Assembly (NCBI RefSeq): GCF_945957345.1
Contig: NZ_CAMFKW010000005.1
Coordinates: forward strand, 62,001 to 126,000
DNA length: 64,000 bases
Direction of reading: 5' to 3'
Origin: an uncultured Allobosea sp.
GTDB lineage: Bacteria; Pseudomonadota; Alphaproteobacteria; Rhizobiales; Beijerinckiaceae
Shown: positions 8,458 through 16,915 of the stretch, one piece after another
How the letters are laid out: the number at the start of each line of letters is the position of its first letter
Position numbering within the stretch: position 1 is the stretch's first letter
Translations under genes and position numbers: made by a program
The notes under the pieces: model-generated
Seen by the model: only the letters and a program-made list of their open reading frames with translations
Told to the model about the DNA's origin: nothing
Database searches by the model: none

Positions 8458-9909
8458 TCAGTGCCCGTTGGCGCGCCGCGCCGGCAACTTGACCGCGAAG
8501 ACAGCGCCGACTTCGGACGTTTCGAGAACGATCGAGCCGCCATGGAGCCGCACAAGCTCGGCCGCGACCGCGAGGCCAAGCCCGGTTCCGCCGGGCGTCA
8601 CCGAGCCGCGGAAGGCCTGGAACAGGTTGGCCCGCGCCCGCTCCGGCACGCCGGGGCCATTGTCGATGATGCGCAACGCCACCGAACCGTTCTCCGGCCC
8701 GCCCGTCACCGTCAGTACCGGCAGGTCGCCGGCTTCCGCTCCGGCGCGCGTCAGCGCCTGGATCGCATTGCGCATCAGGTTCGTCAGCACGCGCGCCATC
8801 TGGTCGGGGTCGCAAGGAGCCGAAAGCTCGGATGGAATCCGGTTCTCGAAGCGCGGTTGCTTGCCCTCGCCGAGGCCCAGCATCTCCGCTTGCTCGGCGA
8901 CGAGCTGGCGCAGCGCGACGTCGCGGATCGCGGGCGTCGCCTCGGCGGCGCGGCCATAGGCGAGGGTAGCCTGGCAGAAATCGATGGCGCGCCCAAGCGT
9001 CGCGATCAGGCGCGGCGCGAAGCGGCGGATCTTGGCGTCGCGGGTCTCGATGAGCTGGTCGGACATGAGCTGCGCCGCCGCCAGCATGTTGCGCAGGTCG
9101 TGGTTGATCTTCGAGACGGCCAGGCCGAGCTCGGCAAGATGTTTCTTGGTGCGCAGCTCATCGGCGAGCGTCGCTTGCATACGGGCAAGCGCACGTTCCG
9201 CTTCTCCGACCTCGTCGGCCCGCAGCGAAGGCTCGATGATGCGCTGAGGGTTCTCTGGGTCGGCCTCGAACTCCATGACATTCGCGGCCAGATGCCGGAT
9301 CGGCCCGATGATCAAGGCATTGAGTGCGATATAGACCGCAAGCGCGGTCAGGCCGGTGATCAGCAGCGAGATCAGCAGCAGGCTCCAGGAGAATTTCAGC
9401 ATCGCCCGGTGCAATGGCGCCTCGTCGATGACGATCTCGACGAAATCGGCGCCCCCCACGGCTTCGCCGACCACGCGGATCGGCATGGTCGCGGGCGCGA
9501 CGAGCACCGAGAGGGCTTCGTGGATCGCGGTCAGCCAGTCGAGATTGCGCAGGTCGACCGAGCGGGAGACCTCCGGTGGCGGCATCGAGTCGAGGCTGAG
9601 CAGGCGCCGCGCCCCGCCGACGCGCGCCGCGATCGAGCGGGCACCGACGCCCATCAGCAAGCGGTTTTCGCTGCCTTCGGGCAGTCCGTCCTCCGGGGCC
9701 CCCTCCAGCACCAGCGCTGCGACCTGGGCGGCGGCGATCCGGTCATGCAGCCAGTTGCGTCGGAAATTCGCGATGGACGGCAGATAGATCAGCACCTCCG
9801 CCAGCATGACGAAAAGCACGGTGACGAGCAGAAGCTTCGCCGAGAGGCCGAGGCGCGTAAGGCCGCGCGGCTGGCTGACCGAGAGGGCTTGCTTGGGCGC
9901 ATGCATCAT
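8458..9909 (-). CDS. Membrane sensor histidine kinase (HAMP, HisKA, HATPase)
   Basis: 483 residues from ATG 9909 (a second ATG follows at once at 9906). A first membrane helix at about 24-44, a periplasmic region of about 125 residues, and a second helix at about 175-198 lead into a HAMP-like segment (GPIRHLAANVMEF). The phosphoacceptor His270 is in KINHDLRNMLAAAQ. The ATPase core has the N box NLMRNAIQAL, G1 IIDNGPGVPERA and G2 GGTGLGLAVAAEL. The start lies 8 nt after the flavoprotein stop, so the two genes are surely cotranscribed. No response regulator is encoded next to it. The periplasmic domain is not one I recognise, so the signal is unknown. Confidence 0.92.
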   Translation of the reverse strand: MMHAPKQALSVSQPRGLTRLGLSAKLLLVTVLFVMLAEVLIYLPSIANFRRNWLHDRIAAAQVAALVLEGAPEDGLPEGSENRLLMGVGARSIAARVGGARRLLSLDSMPPPEVSRSVDLRNLDWLTAIHEALSVLVAPATMPIRVVGEAVGGADFVEIVIDEAPLHRAMLKFSWSLLLISLLITGLTALAVYIALNALIIGPIRHLAANVMEFEADPENPQRIIEPSLRADEVGEAERALARMQATLADELRTKKHLAELGLAVSKINHDLRNMLAAAQLMSDQLIETRDAKIRRFAPRLIATLGRAIDFCQATLAYGRAAEATPAIRDVALRQLVAEQAEMLGLGEGKQPRFENRIPSELSAPCDPDQMARVLTNLMRNAIQALTRAGAEAGDLPVLTVTGGPENGSVALRIIDNGPGVPERARANLFQAFRGSVTPGGTGLGLAVAAELVRLHGGSIVLETSEVGAVFAVKLPARRANGH

Positions 9910-9917
9910 CGGTGATC

Positions 9918-11393
9918 TTAGCCGAAACGCCGCAAAAAGCCGATGAGGCGACGCAAGCCCGGCCTTGTGGTCAGTGTCGCCTGGAAAGAGAGCGCGGCGC
10001 GGCGCGAGGCATCCGAGCGAGCGAACGTCGGCAGCGGCATGCCGGCGACGGCGCCCACACCGAGCCCGGCCCGCATCGCGATGCACCACGGCGCGATCAG
10101 TTCGTCTGCATTCTCGCCGGCGATGGTGACGCCGAGGATGCGGCCTTTGCGGTCGACGATGGCCTTGACGAAGCCCTCGGTCGCGCCGGCGGCCTGCGCG
10201 GCGGCGTTCTCGGTGAAGGGCCAGCGCAACATCCGCAGCTTCCCGGCTGTCTTGCGGGCTTCCGCCTCCGTCAGGCCGACCGAGGCGATCTGCGGCCGAC
10301 TCCAGACGACGCGCGGCTCGCTCGCGGGATCGATCCTGACCGGTTGGCGGAACAGGATGCTGCGCAACAGCAGCCCGATATGGTCGTCGCCGGCACGATC
10401 GGGCGGAGCGGCAGCGGCCCCGCCGGCACAGGCTCCCAGCGCATAGACGCGGCGATTGCTCGTCCGCAGGCTGCGGTCGACGGCGATGCCGGAAGCGTCA
10501 TGGCGGATGCCGGCGAAATCGAGGTCGAGAGCCTCGATCGCGGGCCGCTGCGGGCCGCAGATGATGAGATGCGAGCCCTCGATGGTCGTTTCGCCCGAAG
10601 GCGTCGCGAGGACGAGACGCAGCCCCGACCGGGCGCGCTCCGCCCGCAGCGGCGTGCTGTCTTCGTGAAGCTCCAGCCCTTCGCGCAGCAGACGGCGGCG
10701 CAGGATCGTAGCCGCCTCGTCGTCATGGCCCGCCAGCAGCCCCTCCGGCGCGATGAGCGACGCGGCAGGGCCAAGCCGGCGCAGGGCCTGGGCCAAGGCG
10801 ACGCCCTCGCCGCCGATGACGATCGGTCGCTCGGGCAATCGGGTGAGGCTGGCCAGATCGGACTCGTGAAGGAGGGGGACCGTATCGAGCCCGGCGATCG
10901 CAGGCGGAGCGACGCGTGCACCGGTGGCGATCACGAATCGGCGCGCCTTGATCGGGCGTCCGTCGACGGTGACCGTGCTGCGGCTGGTGAAGCGGGCCTC
11001 GCCCCGCATGACGATGATGCCCAGCGCAGTCAGGCGCTCGGCCGAGTGGTTGGCCCGTTCGGCGGCCAGGGCACGCTGGATATGGTCATGGATCTGCGCC
11101 GGGTTCGGCAGCGGTTCCGCTACTGCCAGGCCTAGCCGCCCCGCGCCGCGCATTGCCTGTGCCCGGTCAGCGATCGCGATGAGCGCATGTGTGGCGAGAG
11201 GCCCGCGATTTCCGCCGATGGCGTCGCGCTCGATCAGGACGACCGGAACGCCGAAACTCGCCGCGGCGATGGCCAGCGCGACGCCGTTGCCACCCGCGCC
11301 GATGACGCAGATGTCGGGTGTCAACGCGGCTGGTCTCGCCGCCTTGGCCGTGCCGTCGCTCACCGGATATCCCGTTTCGCCCGTCTTCTTCAT
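9918..11393 (-). CDS. Pyridine nucleotide-disulfide oxidoreductase-like flavoprotein without redox cysteines
   Basis: 491 residues with the architecture of dihydrolipoamide dehydrogenase or mercuric reductase: an FAD dinucleotide motif GAGGNGVALAIAA (from 32), an NAD-binding segment around PIVIGGEGVALAQAL, an ATG-like IATGARV, and a C-terminal dimerisation domain (VVWSRPQIASVGLTEAEA). The family's CxxxxC active disulfide should follow the GG at 60-61, but here the stretch reads IGGNRGPLATHALIA, with Arg and Thr in place of the cysteines. The C-terminal His-x-His-Pro-Thr-x-x-Glu pair is also gone (MPLPTFARSD). It can presumably bind FAD and a pyridine nucleotide but cannot use disulfide chemistry. 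It is followed at 8 nt by the histidine kinase gene, which suggests a redox-sensing or accessory role; that is inference. Confidence 0.85.
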   Translation of the reverse strand: MKKTGETGYPVSDGTAKAARPAALTPDICVIGAGGNGVALAIAAASFGVPVVLIERDAIGGNRGPLATHALIAIADRAQAMRGAGRLGLAVAEPLPNPAQIHDHIQRALAAERANHSAERLTALGIIVMRGEARFTSRSTVTVDGRPIKARRFVIATGARVAPPAIAGLDTVPLLHESDLASLTRLPERPIVIGGEGVALAQALRRLGPAASLIAPEGLLAGHDDEAATILRRRLLREGLELHEDSTPLRAERARSGLRLVLATPSGETTIEGSHLIICGPQRPAIEALDLDFAGIRHDASGIAVDRSLRTSNRRVYALGACAGGAAAAPPDRAGDDHIGLLLRSILFRQPVRIDPASEPRVVWSRPQIASVGLTEAEARKTAGKLRMLRWPFTENAAAQAAGATEGFVKAIVDRKGRILGVTIAGENADELIAPWCIAMRAGLGVGAVAGMPLPTFARSDASRRAALSFQATLTTRPGLRRLIGFLRRFG

Positions 11394-11468
11394 CGCTGAT
11401 GCGTTGCCCGGCGGGCGGAATCAAGGCCGCTGCGCGCGGCTTTTGGAAAAAGAGCGGCCTCTATGGCC

Positions 11469-13802
11469 TCAGGCGACGCTGCGATTGCCGCCGTTCCGGC
11501 CCTTGATGGCGGCCAGCGCCTCCGGGCGGCCGAACAGGAAGCCCTGGGCACGATGAGCGCCGAGGAGTTGGACGGCGATGCGCTGCTGCTCCGTCTCGAT
11601 GCCTTCGACGACGACGCTCATCTGGAGACGGCGCGCCAATTGGCAGACGGCCTCGATGACGGCCTTGGAGGCCTCGTTGGTATGAACTTCGCGCGCGAAA
11701 CTCTGATCGATCTTCACCTGCGCGAACGGGTAGGTCGAGAGATAGGCGAGTGACGAGTAGCCGGTGCCGAAATCGTCGAGCGCGAAGGTGACGCCCAGCG
11801 CCCGCAATTCGTCGAGGACCGAAAGCGCCAGCTTTTCGTCTTCGATCAGCAGCGATTCCGTGACCTCGAGCATCAGCCGGCGCGATTCGAGGTGCGAGGC
11901 GAGGAGCGCTGCCTTGACCGTCTCGACGATCCGGCGCGGTTCGCGGAACTGCAGCGGCGAGACGTTGACGGAGACGCTGATGCCGGGCTCCCAGCCAGCG
12001 GCATCGCGGCAGGCCTGGCGGATCGCCCAGTCGCCCATGCTGGCGATCAGGCCGGATTGCTCGGCGATCGGGATGAAGACGCTCGGCGGCACCATGCCGC
12101 GGGTGGGATGGCGCCAGCGCATCAGCGCCTCGCGCGACACGATCTCCTGGGTCTTCAGGTCGATGATCGGCTGATAATAGAGCTCGAGCGTGCCGTCGGT
12201 GCAGGCCTTGCGCAGATCGATTTCGATCTCGTGCCGCTCCGTCATCTCCTCGGCCATGGCCGGGTTGAAGAACATCAGCGTGTTCCGGCCGGCGGATTTC
12301 GCCTTGTACAGGGCGGTATCGGCATGGCGCAGCAGGTCGGCCGGATTGGCGCCGTCTAGGGGCGCGATCGCGATGCCGATGCTGGCGGTCACATAGACGG
12401 TCTTGCCTTCGACGTCGAAGGCCCGCGTCATCACGTCGATCATGCGCTGGGCGATCGCGGTGACCACGACATGGTCGGCGGACGGCAGGATCAGCAGGAA
12501 TTCGTCGCCGCCGAAGCGGGCAAGCAGATCATTGCTGCGGATCGCGCTGCGCAGGCGGCTAGCGGTCTCCATCAGCACATGGTCGCCGATATCGTGCCCG
12601 AGGCTGTCATTGACCTGCTTGAAGCCGTCGAGATCGAGATAGAGCAGCGCGAAGCCCTCGCCCGTCCGTTCCAGCTTGGCGAAGGTTTCCGTGATCTGGG
12701 TGGTGTATTCGAAGCGGTTCGCCAGCCCCGTCAATTCGTCGAAGCGCGCCATCTGCTCGATGCGCGCCTCGGTGGCCTTGCGCTGGGTCGCGTCCTCCGT
12801 GAGCATCAGGATGCCGCCCTCGGCGGCGGGCGCGAGCGTCACGACCAGCACGAGCCCGCCGCGCGTTACCACCTCGCGGCTTGTGGCCTGCTGCGTTGTC
12901 TGTACCTCCGTCAGCGCCGTGCGGATGTCGCGCAGCTGCTCCTGGCTGATCACCTGTCTCTCGACCAGGAAGCGTGCGATCGCCGTCAGCGGTGTACCGG
13001 GCAGGGCGAGGGTCTCAGGCAGGCCGTAGAGCGTGCTGTGGGGCGCATTGCTCACCGCAAGCTTGAGGCTGCGGTCGAACATCGCCAGCCCGTCGATCAT
13101 CGTATTGAGCGCGGCGTCCAGCGTCAGGTTCTGCGAGTGCAGCGCGGAGGCGAGCGCCTTCGACTGCTTGTTGGCGTCGCTGAGCGCGAGCAGATTGCGG
13201 TGCAGCGAGTTGGTGATCGCGATATTGGCCGCCACGTAGAGGAAGGCGAAATAGCCGATATAGCGGTAATAGGGATTTTGCGCGGCGATCAGACCGATCG
13301 CCATCGGGATGCAGAACATCAGGAGCTGCACCGCGACGAATTTCGGCCGTCCGGCATTACGTGCGACATAGCCCGAGGCCAGCGCGATGGTCGAGGCGAC
13401 CGAGGTGATATGCGCGGCGGCGTCGTCCGTCTGCACCAGCGCGACATAGCAGCTGTAGCCGAGCACGGCGCTGAAGATGGTTGCGCCCAGGAAATAGTCG
13501 CGGTCCCAACGGCGGGTCTGCGCGTAGGTATCTTGCGCGTGGTTGCGCCGCCGGTAGGCGATCACCGTCACGATGCGCAGGATCACGATGAGCGTCACCA
13601 GGATGGTGAGGCTCATGAAGATGTCCATGCCGGTCGAGACCCAGCACAGGAACGGTGTCAGGATGCCGGCGATGCCGCCGGGGATGATCGAGGCCGGCGA
13701 CGAGAACAGCGAACTGACCAGCAGCGTATAGCCGGTCAGGTCGATGGTTTCGCCCTGCTCGCGCCCGCCAGCCGCCATCAGTCGCTTGAACGCGCCTGCC
13801 AT
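11469..13802 (-). CDS. Membrane-anchored PAS-GGDEF-EAL cyclic-di-GMP protein
   Basis: 777 residues. The first 200 hold about six membrane helices (first at about 24-52, last at about 183-199), followed by a coiled segment and a PAS-like region (about 228-340) ending in GILMLTEDATQRKATEARI. The diguanylate cyclase domain has an intact GGDEF at 431-435 and an inhibitory RxxD site (RSND, 422-425). The phosphodiesterase domain has EAL at 558-560 (SREALMRWRHP), and NVSPLQF, DDFGTGYSSL and KIDQSF are conserved. Both domains look catalytically competent, so net activity is probably switched by the membrane or PAS input. It lies between the RpfF-like crotonase (176 nt upstream) and the flavoprotein (75 nt downstream), all on the minus strand. 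Confidence 0.93.
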   Translation of the reverse strand: MAGAFKRLMAAGGREQGETIDLTGYTLLVSSLFSSPASIIPGGIAGILTPFLCWVSTGMDIFMSLTILVTLIVILRIVTVIAYRRRNHAQDTYAQTRRWDRDYFLGATIFSAVLGYSCYVALVQTDDAAAHITSVASTIALASGYVARNAGRPKFVAVQLLMFCIPMAIGLIAAQNPYYRYIGYFAFLYVAANIAITNSLHRNLLALSDANKQSKALASALHSQNLTLDAALNTMIDGLAMFDRSLKLAVSNAPHSTLYGLPETLALPGTPLTAIARFLVERQVISQEQLRDIRTALTEVQTTQQATSREVVTRGGLVLVVTLAPAAEGGILMLTEDATQRKATEARIEQMARFDELTGLANRFEYTTQITETFAKLERTGEGFALLYLDLDGFKQVNDSLGHDIGDHVLMETASRLRSAIRSNDLLARFGGDEFLLILPSADHVVVTAIAQRMIDVMTRAFDVEGKTVYVTASIGIAIAPLDGANPADLLRHADTALYKAKSAGRNTLMFFNPAMAEEMTERHEIEIDLRKACTDGTLELYYQPIIDLKTQEIVSREALMRWRHPTRGMVPPSVFIPIAEQSGLIASMGDWAIRQACRDAAGWEPGISVSVNVSPLQFREPRRIVETVKAALLASHLESRRLMLEVTESLLIEDEKLALSVLDELRALGVTFALDDFGTGYSSLAYLSTYPFAQVKIDQSFAREVHTNEASKAVIEAVCQLARRLQMSVVVEGIETEQQRIAVQLLGAHRAQGFLFGRPEALAAIKGRNGGNRSVA

Positions 13803-13943
13803 CTACTCCTGCCTTTGCCGCCCCACGCGGCGCGATGCGCGCAATCCGCACGTCGCGCATCATGCCAGGGGGTTGTACGGGAGCAGAGGTAAATGCTTCG
13901 TGTGGTTTTCCGGGAGCGTTGCTTGGCACAGGTCGCAAAGGCT

Positions 13944-13970
13944 GCCGGAGGGCGGAGTGCCGCCTCCGGC
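13944..13970 (-). terminator. Hairpin after the crotonase gene
   Basis: GCCGGAGG (13944-13951) pairs with CCTCCGGC (13963-13970). It begins 9 nt beyond the crotonase stop on the minus strand. There is no strong T-run on that strand, so termination may be partial, allowing some read-through into the GGDEF-EAL gene 140 nt further on. Confidence 0.45.
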
Positions 13971-13978
13971 CTTTTGCG

Positions 13979-14920
13979 TCAAACCGGGGCCAGATGGCGC
14001 TGGTAGACGCGCGCCAGCATCCGGTCCTGCGTCTGGGCGATGCGCTGCAGCTTCGAGATAGCGCTCGGGCTGAGGCGGAGCATGCAATCCGTCCAGATCT
14101 GGCCGAGATGGCCGAGTTCTTCCCGCAGATCGCCATGGCGGCGGTTGAAGGCCGAGAACAGGGCGGTCTTCGCGGCATGGATCGGCAGGGAGTCGGCGCA
14201 ATACTTGCGGATCCAGTCTTCGCCCGTGCCGGTCGGTACAACGGCTTCGAGGCCGCCGGCCGCCATGAATTCCTGCGCACTCATCTCCTCGCCCGAGAGC
14301 AGCATCTGCTCGGCTGCGCGCTGACCCATGCGCCGCGACAGGATCGCGACGGCCGTGATCGGGAAGTGGTTGAACTTGATCTCCGGGTAGACGAACGAGG
14401 CCTGTTCCTCGGCGATCATGACGTTGCACGAGCGCGGCGCATCAATGCCGCCGCCGATCGCCTTGGCATGGATCGTCGAGAGCGTGACCACGAGCCCGTT
14501 GAGGCCGCCTGAGTTCCAGATCGCGCCTTCCGCCGAGAGCCGGGCGTATTCCGTCAGCGATGCGCGGTCGTTCTTGGCCAGGCAGTCCAGATAGAAATCG
14601 AGATCGCCGCCGAGCGTGAAGAACGGCCCGGCGCCGCGGAAGGCGAGGAAGCGCACCGGCGCCCGATGATACTGGTCCGGCGCGCCCCACAACGCGACGA
14701 TCGCGCTCTGGATCTTCACCAGGCTGTCGAGCAGCTGCAGCGTGAAGACGGGCTTCAGCTCCGGCCGGATCGTGACCCAGAGCGTCTTGATCTCCGGCTC
14801 ATAGGCGATCTCCACCTCCGGCAGGAAGCCCGCCTTGTAGCGGATCGCATCGATGACCTCGCAGCTCTCCAGCAAGGTCGGCGCGAGGCTCCCGGCTCTG
14901 GTCTTCAAGGACTGCAACAT
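13979..14920 (-). CDS. RpfF-like crotonase (possible DSF-type signal synthase)
   Basis: 313 residues from ATG 14920; a TTG at 14935 lies nearer the AAGGAG motif but at only 1-2 nt, so the start is uncertain. The crotonase core includes the oxyanion loop FRGAGPFFTLGGDLDFYLD, the second turn IHAKAIGGGIDAPRS and the segment FVYPEIKFNHFP. The pattern LGGDLDFYLDCLAKNDRA is much closer to RpfF (diffusible signal factor synthase) than to ordinary enoyl-CoA hydratases. RpfF needs two glutamates: the second is kept (PEIKF, residue 180), but the first is Asp here (GGGIDAP, residue 160). The next gene downstream makes and degrades cyclic-di-GMP, which fits a signalling role. It may instead be an acyl-CoA hydratase of unknown substrate. 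Confidence 0.7.
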   Translation of the reverse strand: MLQSLKTRAGSLAPTLLESCEVIDAIRYKAGFLPEVEIAYEPEIKTLWVTIRPELKPVFTLQLLDSLVKIQSAIVALWGAPDQYHRAPVRFLAFRGAGPFFTLGGDLDFYLDCLAKNDRASLTEYARLSAEGAIWNSGGLNGLVVTLSTIHAKAIGGGIDAPRSCNVMIAEEQASFVYPEIKFNHFPITAVAILSRRMGQRAAEQMLLSGEEMSAQEFMAAGGLEAVVPTGTGEDWIRKYCADSLPIHAAKTALFSAFNRRHGDLREELGHLGQIWTDCMLRLSPSAISKLQRIAQTQDRMLARVYQRHLAPV

Positions 14921-14964
14921 GACGCTACCCCACAAACTCCTTGATGCCGGCAGCCTAAACGAGC

Positions 14965-14980
14965 TTAACGAAGTGTAAAC
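14965..14980. promoter_or_regulatory. CtrA-like site upstream of the crotonase gene
   Basis: TTAA (14965-14968), seven bases, then TAAAC (14976-14980) differs at one base from the CtrA consensus TTAA-N7-TTAAC. It lies 45-60 bp before the crotonase start. Such AT-rich motifs occur by chance, although rarely in DNA this GC-rich. Confidence 0.3.
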
Positions 14981-15343
14981 GAGTTCTCGTGGAAATGGTT
15001 AATAGCATTAAGGATTTTTGCTTTACCATGCGTCATGCGGGGCGTTCGTCGCTGCCCATGGCCCGGGGCAAGGCAAGAGCCGCACCTCCGGGCGTTGAAC
15101 GAAAATTTCGCGCGATGGCTCGACCTGTGAAACAAACCGTCGATGTTGCGACCTGCGGGGGAAGGATCGTTTCCGGGCCCGGAAACAGGATCCGCACTGG
15201 CTCGCTCTGGCACGATGCCGGCCCATCCTGGGGCAGGTGGCGCGGGCCACCGCGGCGCTTGTCCGCCGGCGTCTGCGAGTCTAACGATACCGCCGCGAAT
15301 TCGCCGCGTTCCCGCGTTCAAACACCCATCCAGAGCTGATGCC
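14981..15343. other. Long intergenic region with an 18-bp perfect palindrome
   Basis: This stretch lies between the crotonase promoter and the 53-residue gene before murA. AT-rich DNA near 14990-15030 (GGTTAATAGCATTAAGG) looks promoter-like. A perfect 18-bp palindrome, GTTTCCGGGCCCGGAAAC, occupies 15169-15186. An open frame on the plus strand from 14989 has no recognisable product and mixed base use, so I do not call it. No RNA family is recognised. Confidence 0.4.
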
Positions 15344-15505
15344 GTGACCCGCCAGACAGCCGAAGACGAGAAGCAGGCGCGCCTTGCCGCTGCGCTCCGC
15401 GAGAACCTGAAGCGCCGCAAGGCGCAGGCTCGTGCTCGTCGCTCGGACGAGGCGCAAACGCGTGAGCCGGAGCCGCCCTCTCAGGCCGACACCTCCCGGA
15501 CCTGA
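15344..15505 (+). CDS. Small conserved basic protein upstream of murA
   Basis: 53 residues from GTG 15344 (MTRQTAEDEKQARLAAAL), a single charged helix rich in Arg, Lys, Ala and Glu (LRENLKRRKAQARARRSDE), then a Pro/Ser/Thr tail. Similar short proteins with a LRENLKRRKAQARAR core precede murA in many Rhizobiales, which is why I call it despite its size and GTG start. The open frame runs upstream to 15143, but that part has no similarity. The helix could bind nucleic acid or a protein partner; no function is known. It lies 60 nt before the murA start and is probably in the same transcript. Confidence 0.7.
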   Translation: MTRQTAEDEKQARLAAALRENLKRRKAQARARRSDEAQTREPEPPSQADTSRT

Positions 15506-15565
15506 ATTTCCTCATTCCCCATGCGCCGCCGGCTTTGTGCCCGGCCGGCCGAGCAGGACCCGACG

Positions 15566-16855
15566 ATGGACAAGATCCGCATCACCGGCGGCCAGCGCCT
15601 CAATGGCGCCATTCCGATTTCCGGCGCGAAGAACGCCGCCTTGCCGCTGATGATCGCCAGCCTGCTCACCGACGAGACGTTGACCTTGACCAACGTCCCG
15701 CGTCTCTCGGACGTGACCGCGCTCTCGCGCATCCTGTCCAACCAGGGCGTCGACCGCACCGTAGCCGGCAAGCGCATCGGGCAGTCGGCCGAAACCGGCC
15801 AGACCATCTCGCTGACGGCGCGCCAGATCGTCGACACATGCGCGCCCTATGAGCTGGTTTCGACCATGCGGGCGAGCTTCTGGGTGATCGCGCCGATCCT
15901 GGCCCGCATGGGCGAGGCCAAGGTCTCATTGCCCGGCGGCTGCGCCATCGGCACGCGCCCGGTCGACCTCCTGCTCATGGCGCTGGAGAAGCTCGGTGCC
16001 GAGATCACCATCGAGAACGGCTATGCGCTGGCGCGGGCGCCCAAGGGCCTCAAGGGCGGGGAGATCGTCTTCCCGAAGGTCACGGTCGGTGGCACCCATA
16101 CCGCGCTGATGGCTGCCGTGCTCGCCCAGGGCACCACCGTGATCGAGAACGCGGCCTGCGAGCCGGAGGTCACCGACCTCGCCGCCTGCCTCGTCAAGAT
16201 GGGCGCCAAGATCGAGGGCGCCGGCACGCCGCGCATCGTGGTGACCGGCGTCGCGCGTCTCGGCGGCGCGCATCATGCCGTGCTGCCCGATCGTATCGAG
16301 GCCGGCACCTATGCCATGGCTGTCGCGATGACCGGCGGCGACGTGATGCTGGAAGGGGCGCGGCCGGAGCTGCTGCAATCGGCGCTCGACGTGCTGACCA
16401 GGGCCGGCGTCGAGATCGACTCGACCAATGAAGGCATCCGCGTGCGCCGCAACGGCCGCGGTATCGAGGCGGTCGATGTCGATACCGACCCTTTCCCGGG
16501 CTTCCCGACCGACCTGCAGGCGCAGTTCATGGCGCTGATGACCCGGGCGAAGGGTACCTCGCGCATCCGCGAAACCATCTTCGAGAACCGCTTCATGCAT
16601 GTGCAGGAGCTCGCCCGCCTCGGTGCGAAGATCCGGCTGGACGGCGATGTCGCCCATGTCGAGGGCGTCGAGAAGCTGACCGGCGCGCCGGTGATGGCGA
16701 CCGATCTGCGCGCCTCGGTCTCGCTGGTGATCGGCGGTCTCGCTGCCGAGGGCGACACCACGATCAACCGCGTCTACCATCTCGACCGCGGCTTCGAGGC
16801 GCTGGAAGCCAAGCTCGGCCGCTGCGGCGCGCTGGTGGAACGTATCAGCAGCTGA
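15566..16855 (+). CDS. murA: UDP-N-acetylglucosamine 1-carboxyvinyltransferase
   Basis: 429 residues from ATG 15566 ([14 protein letters not shown]). It transfers enolpyruvate from PEP to UDP-GlcNAc, the first committed step of peptidoglycan synthesis in the cytoplasm. The conserved Lys22-Asn23 ([10 protein letters not shown]) and the catalytic cysteine Cys126 in [15 protein letters not shown] are present; Cys at this position means sensitivity to fosfomycin is expected. The RxxxT-type domain repeats and the [12 protein letters not shown] segment are intact, and length is normal. It leads the murA-DUF2948-hisD-UPF0262-phosphatase block that is conserved across Rhizobiales. Confidence 0.97.
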   Translation: MDKIRITGGQRLNGAIPISGAKNAALPLMIASLLTDETLTLTNVPRLSDVTALSRILSNQGVDRTVAGKRIGQSAETGQTISLTARQIVDTCAPYELVSTMRASFWVIAPILARMGEAKVSLPGGCAIGTRPVDLLLMALEKLGAEITIENGYALARAPKGLKGGEIVFPKVTVGGTHTALMAAVLAQGTTVIENAACEPEVTDLAACLVKMGAKIEGAGTPRIVVTGVARLGGAHHAVLPDRIEAGTYAMAVAMTGGDVMLEGARPELLQSALDVLTRAGVEIDSTNEGIRVRRNGRGIEAVDVDTDPFPGFPTDLQAQFMALMTRAKGTSRIRETIFENRFMHVQELARLGAKIRLDGDVAHVEGVEKLTGAPVMATDLRASVSLVIGGLAAEGDTTINRVYHLDRGFEALEAKLGRCGALVERISS

Positions 16856-16915
16856 TTCGCGGCTCTTGGCTGCGGGACTGTTGATTTTCTCGAGGCGGCT
16901 CGTCAGAACAAAACC

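Noticed and set aside
8461-9915. 484-codon plus-strand frame opposite the histidine kinase
   Set aside because: Composition typical of an antisense shadow; the kinase on the other strand has all motifs.
14989-15339. 116-codon frame on the plus strand in the intergenic region before murA
   Set aside because: No similarity, mixed composition, spans the 18-bp palindrome and stops 2 bp before the accepted 53-residue gene.
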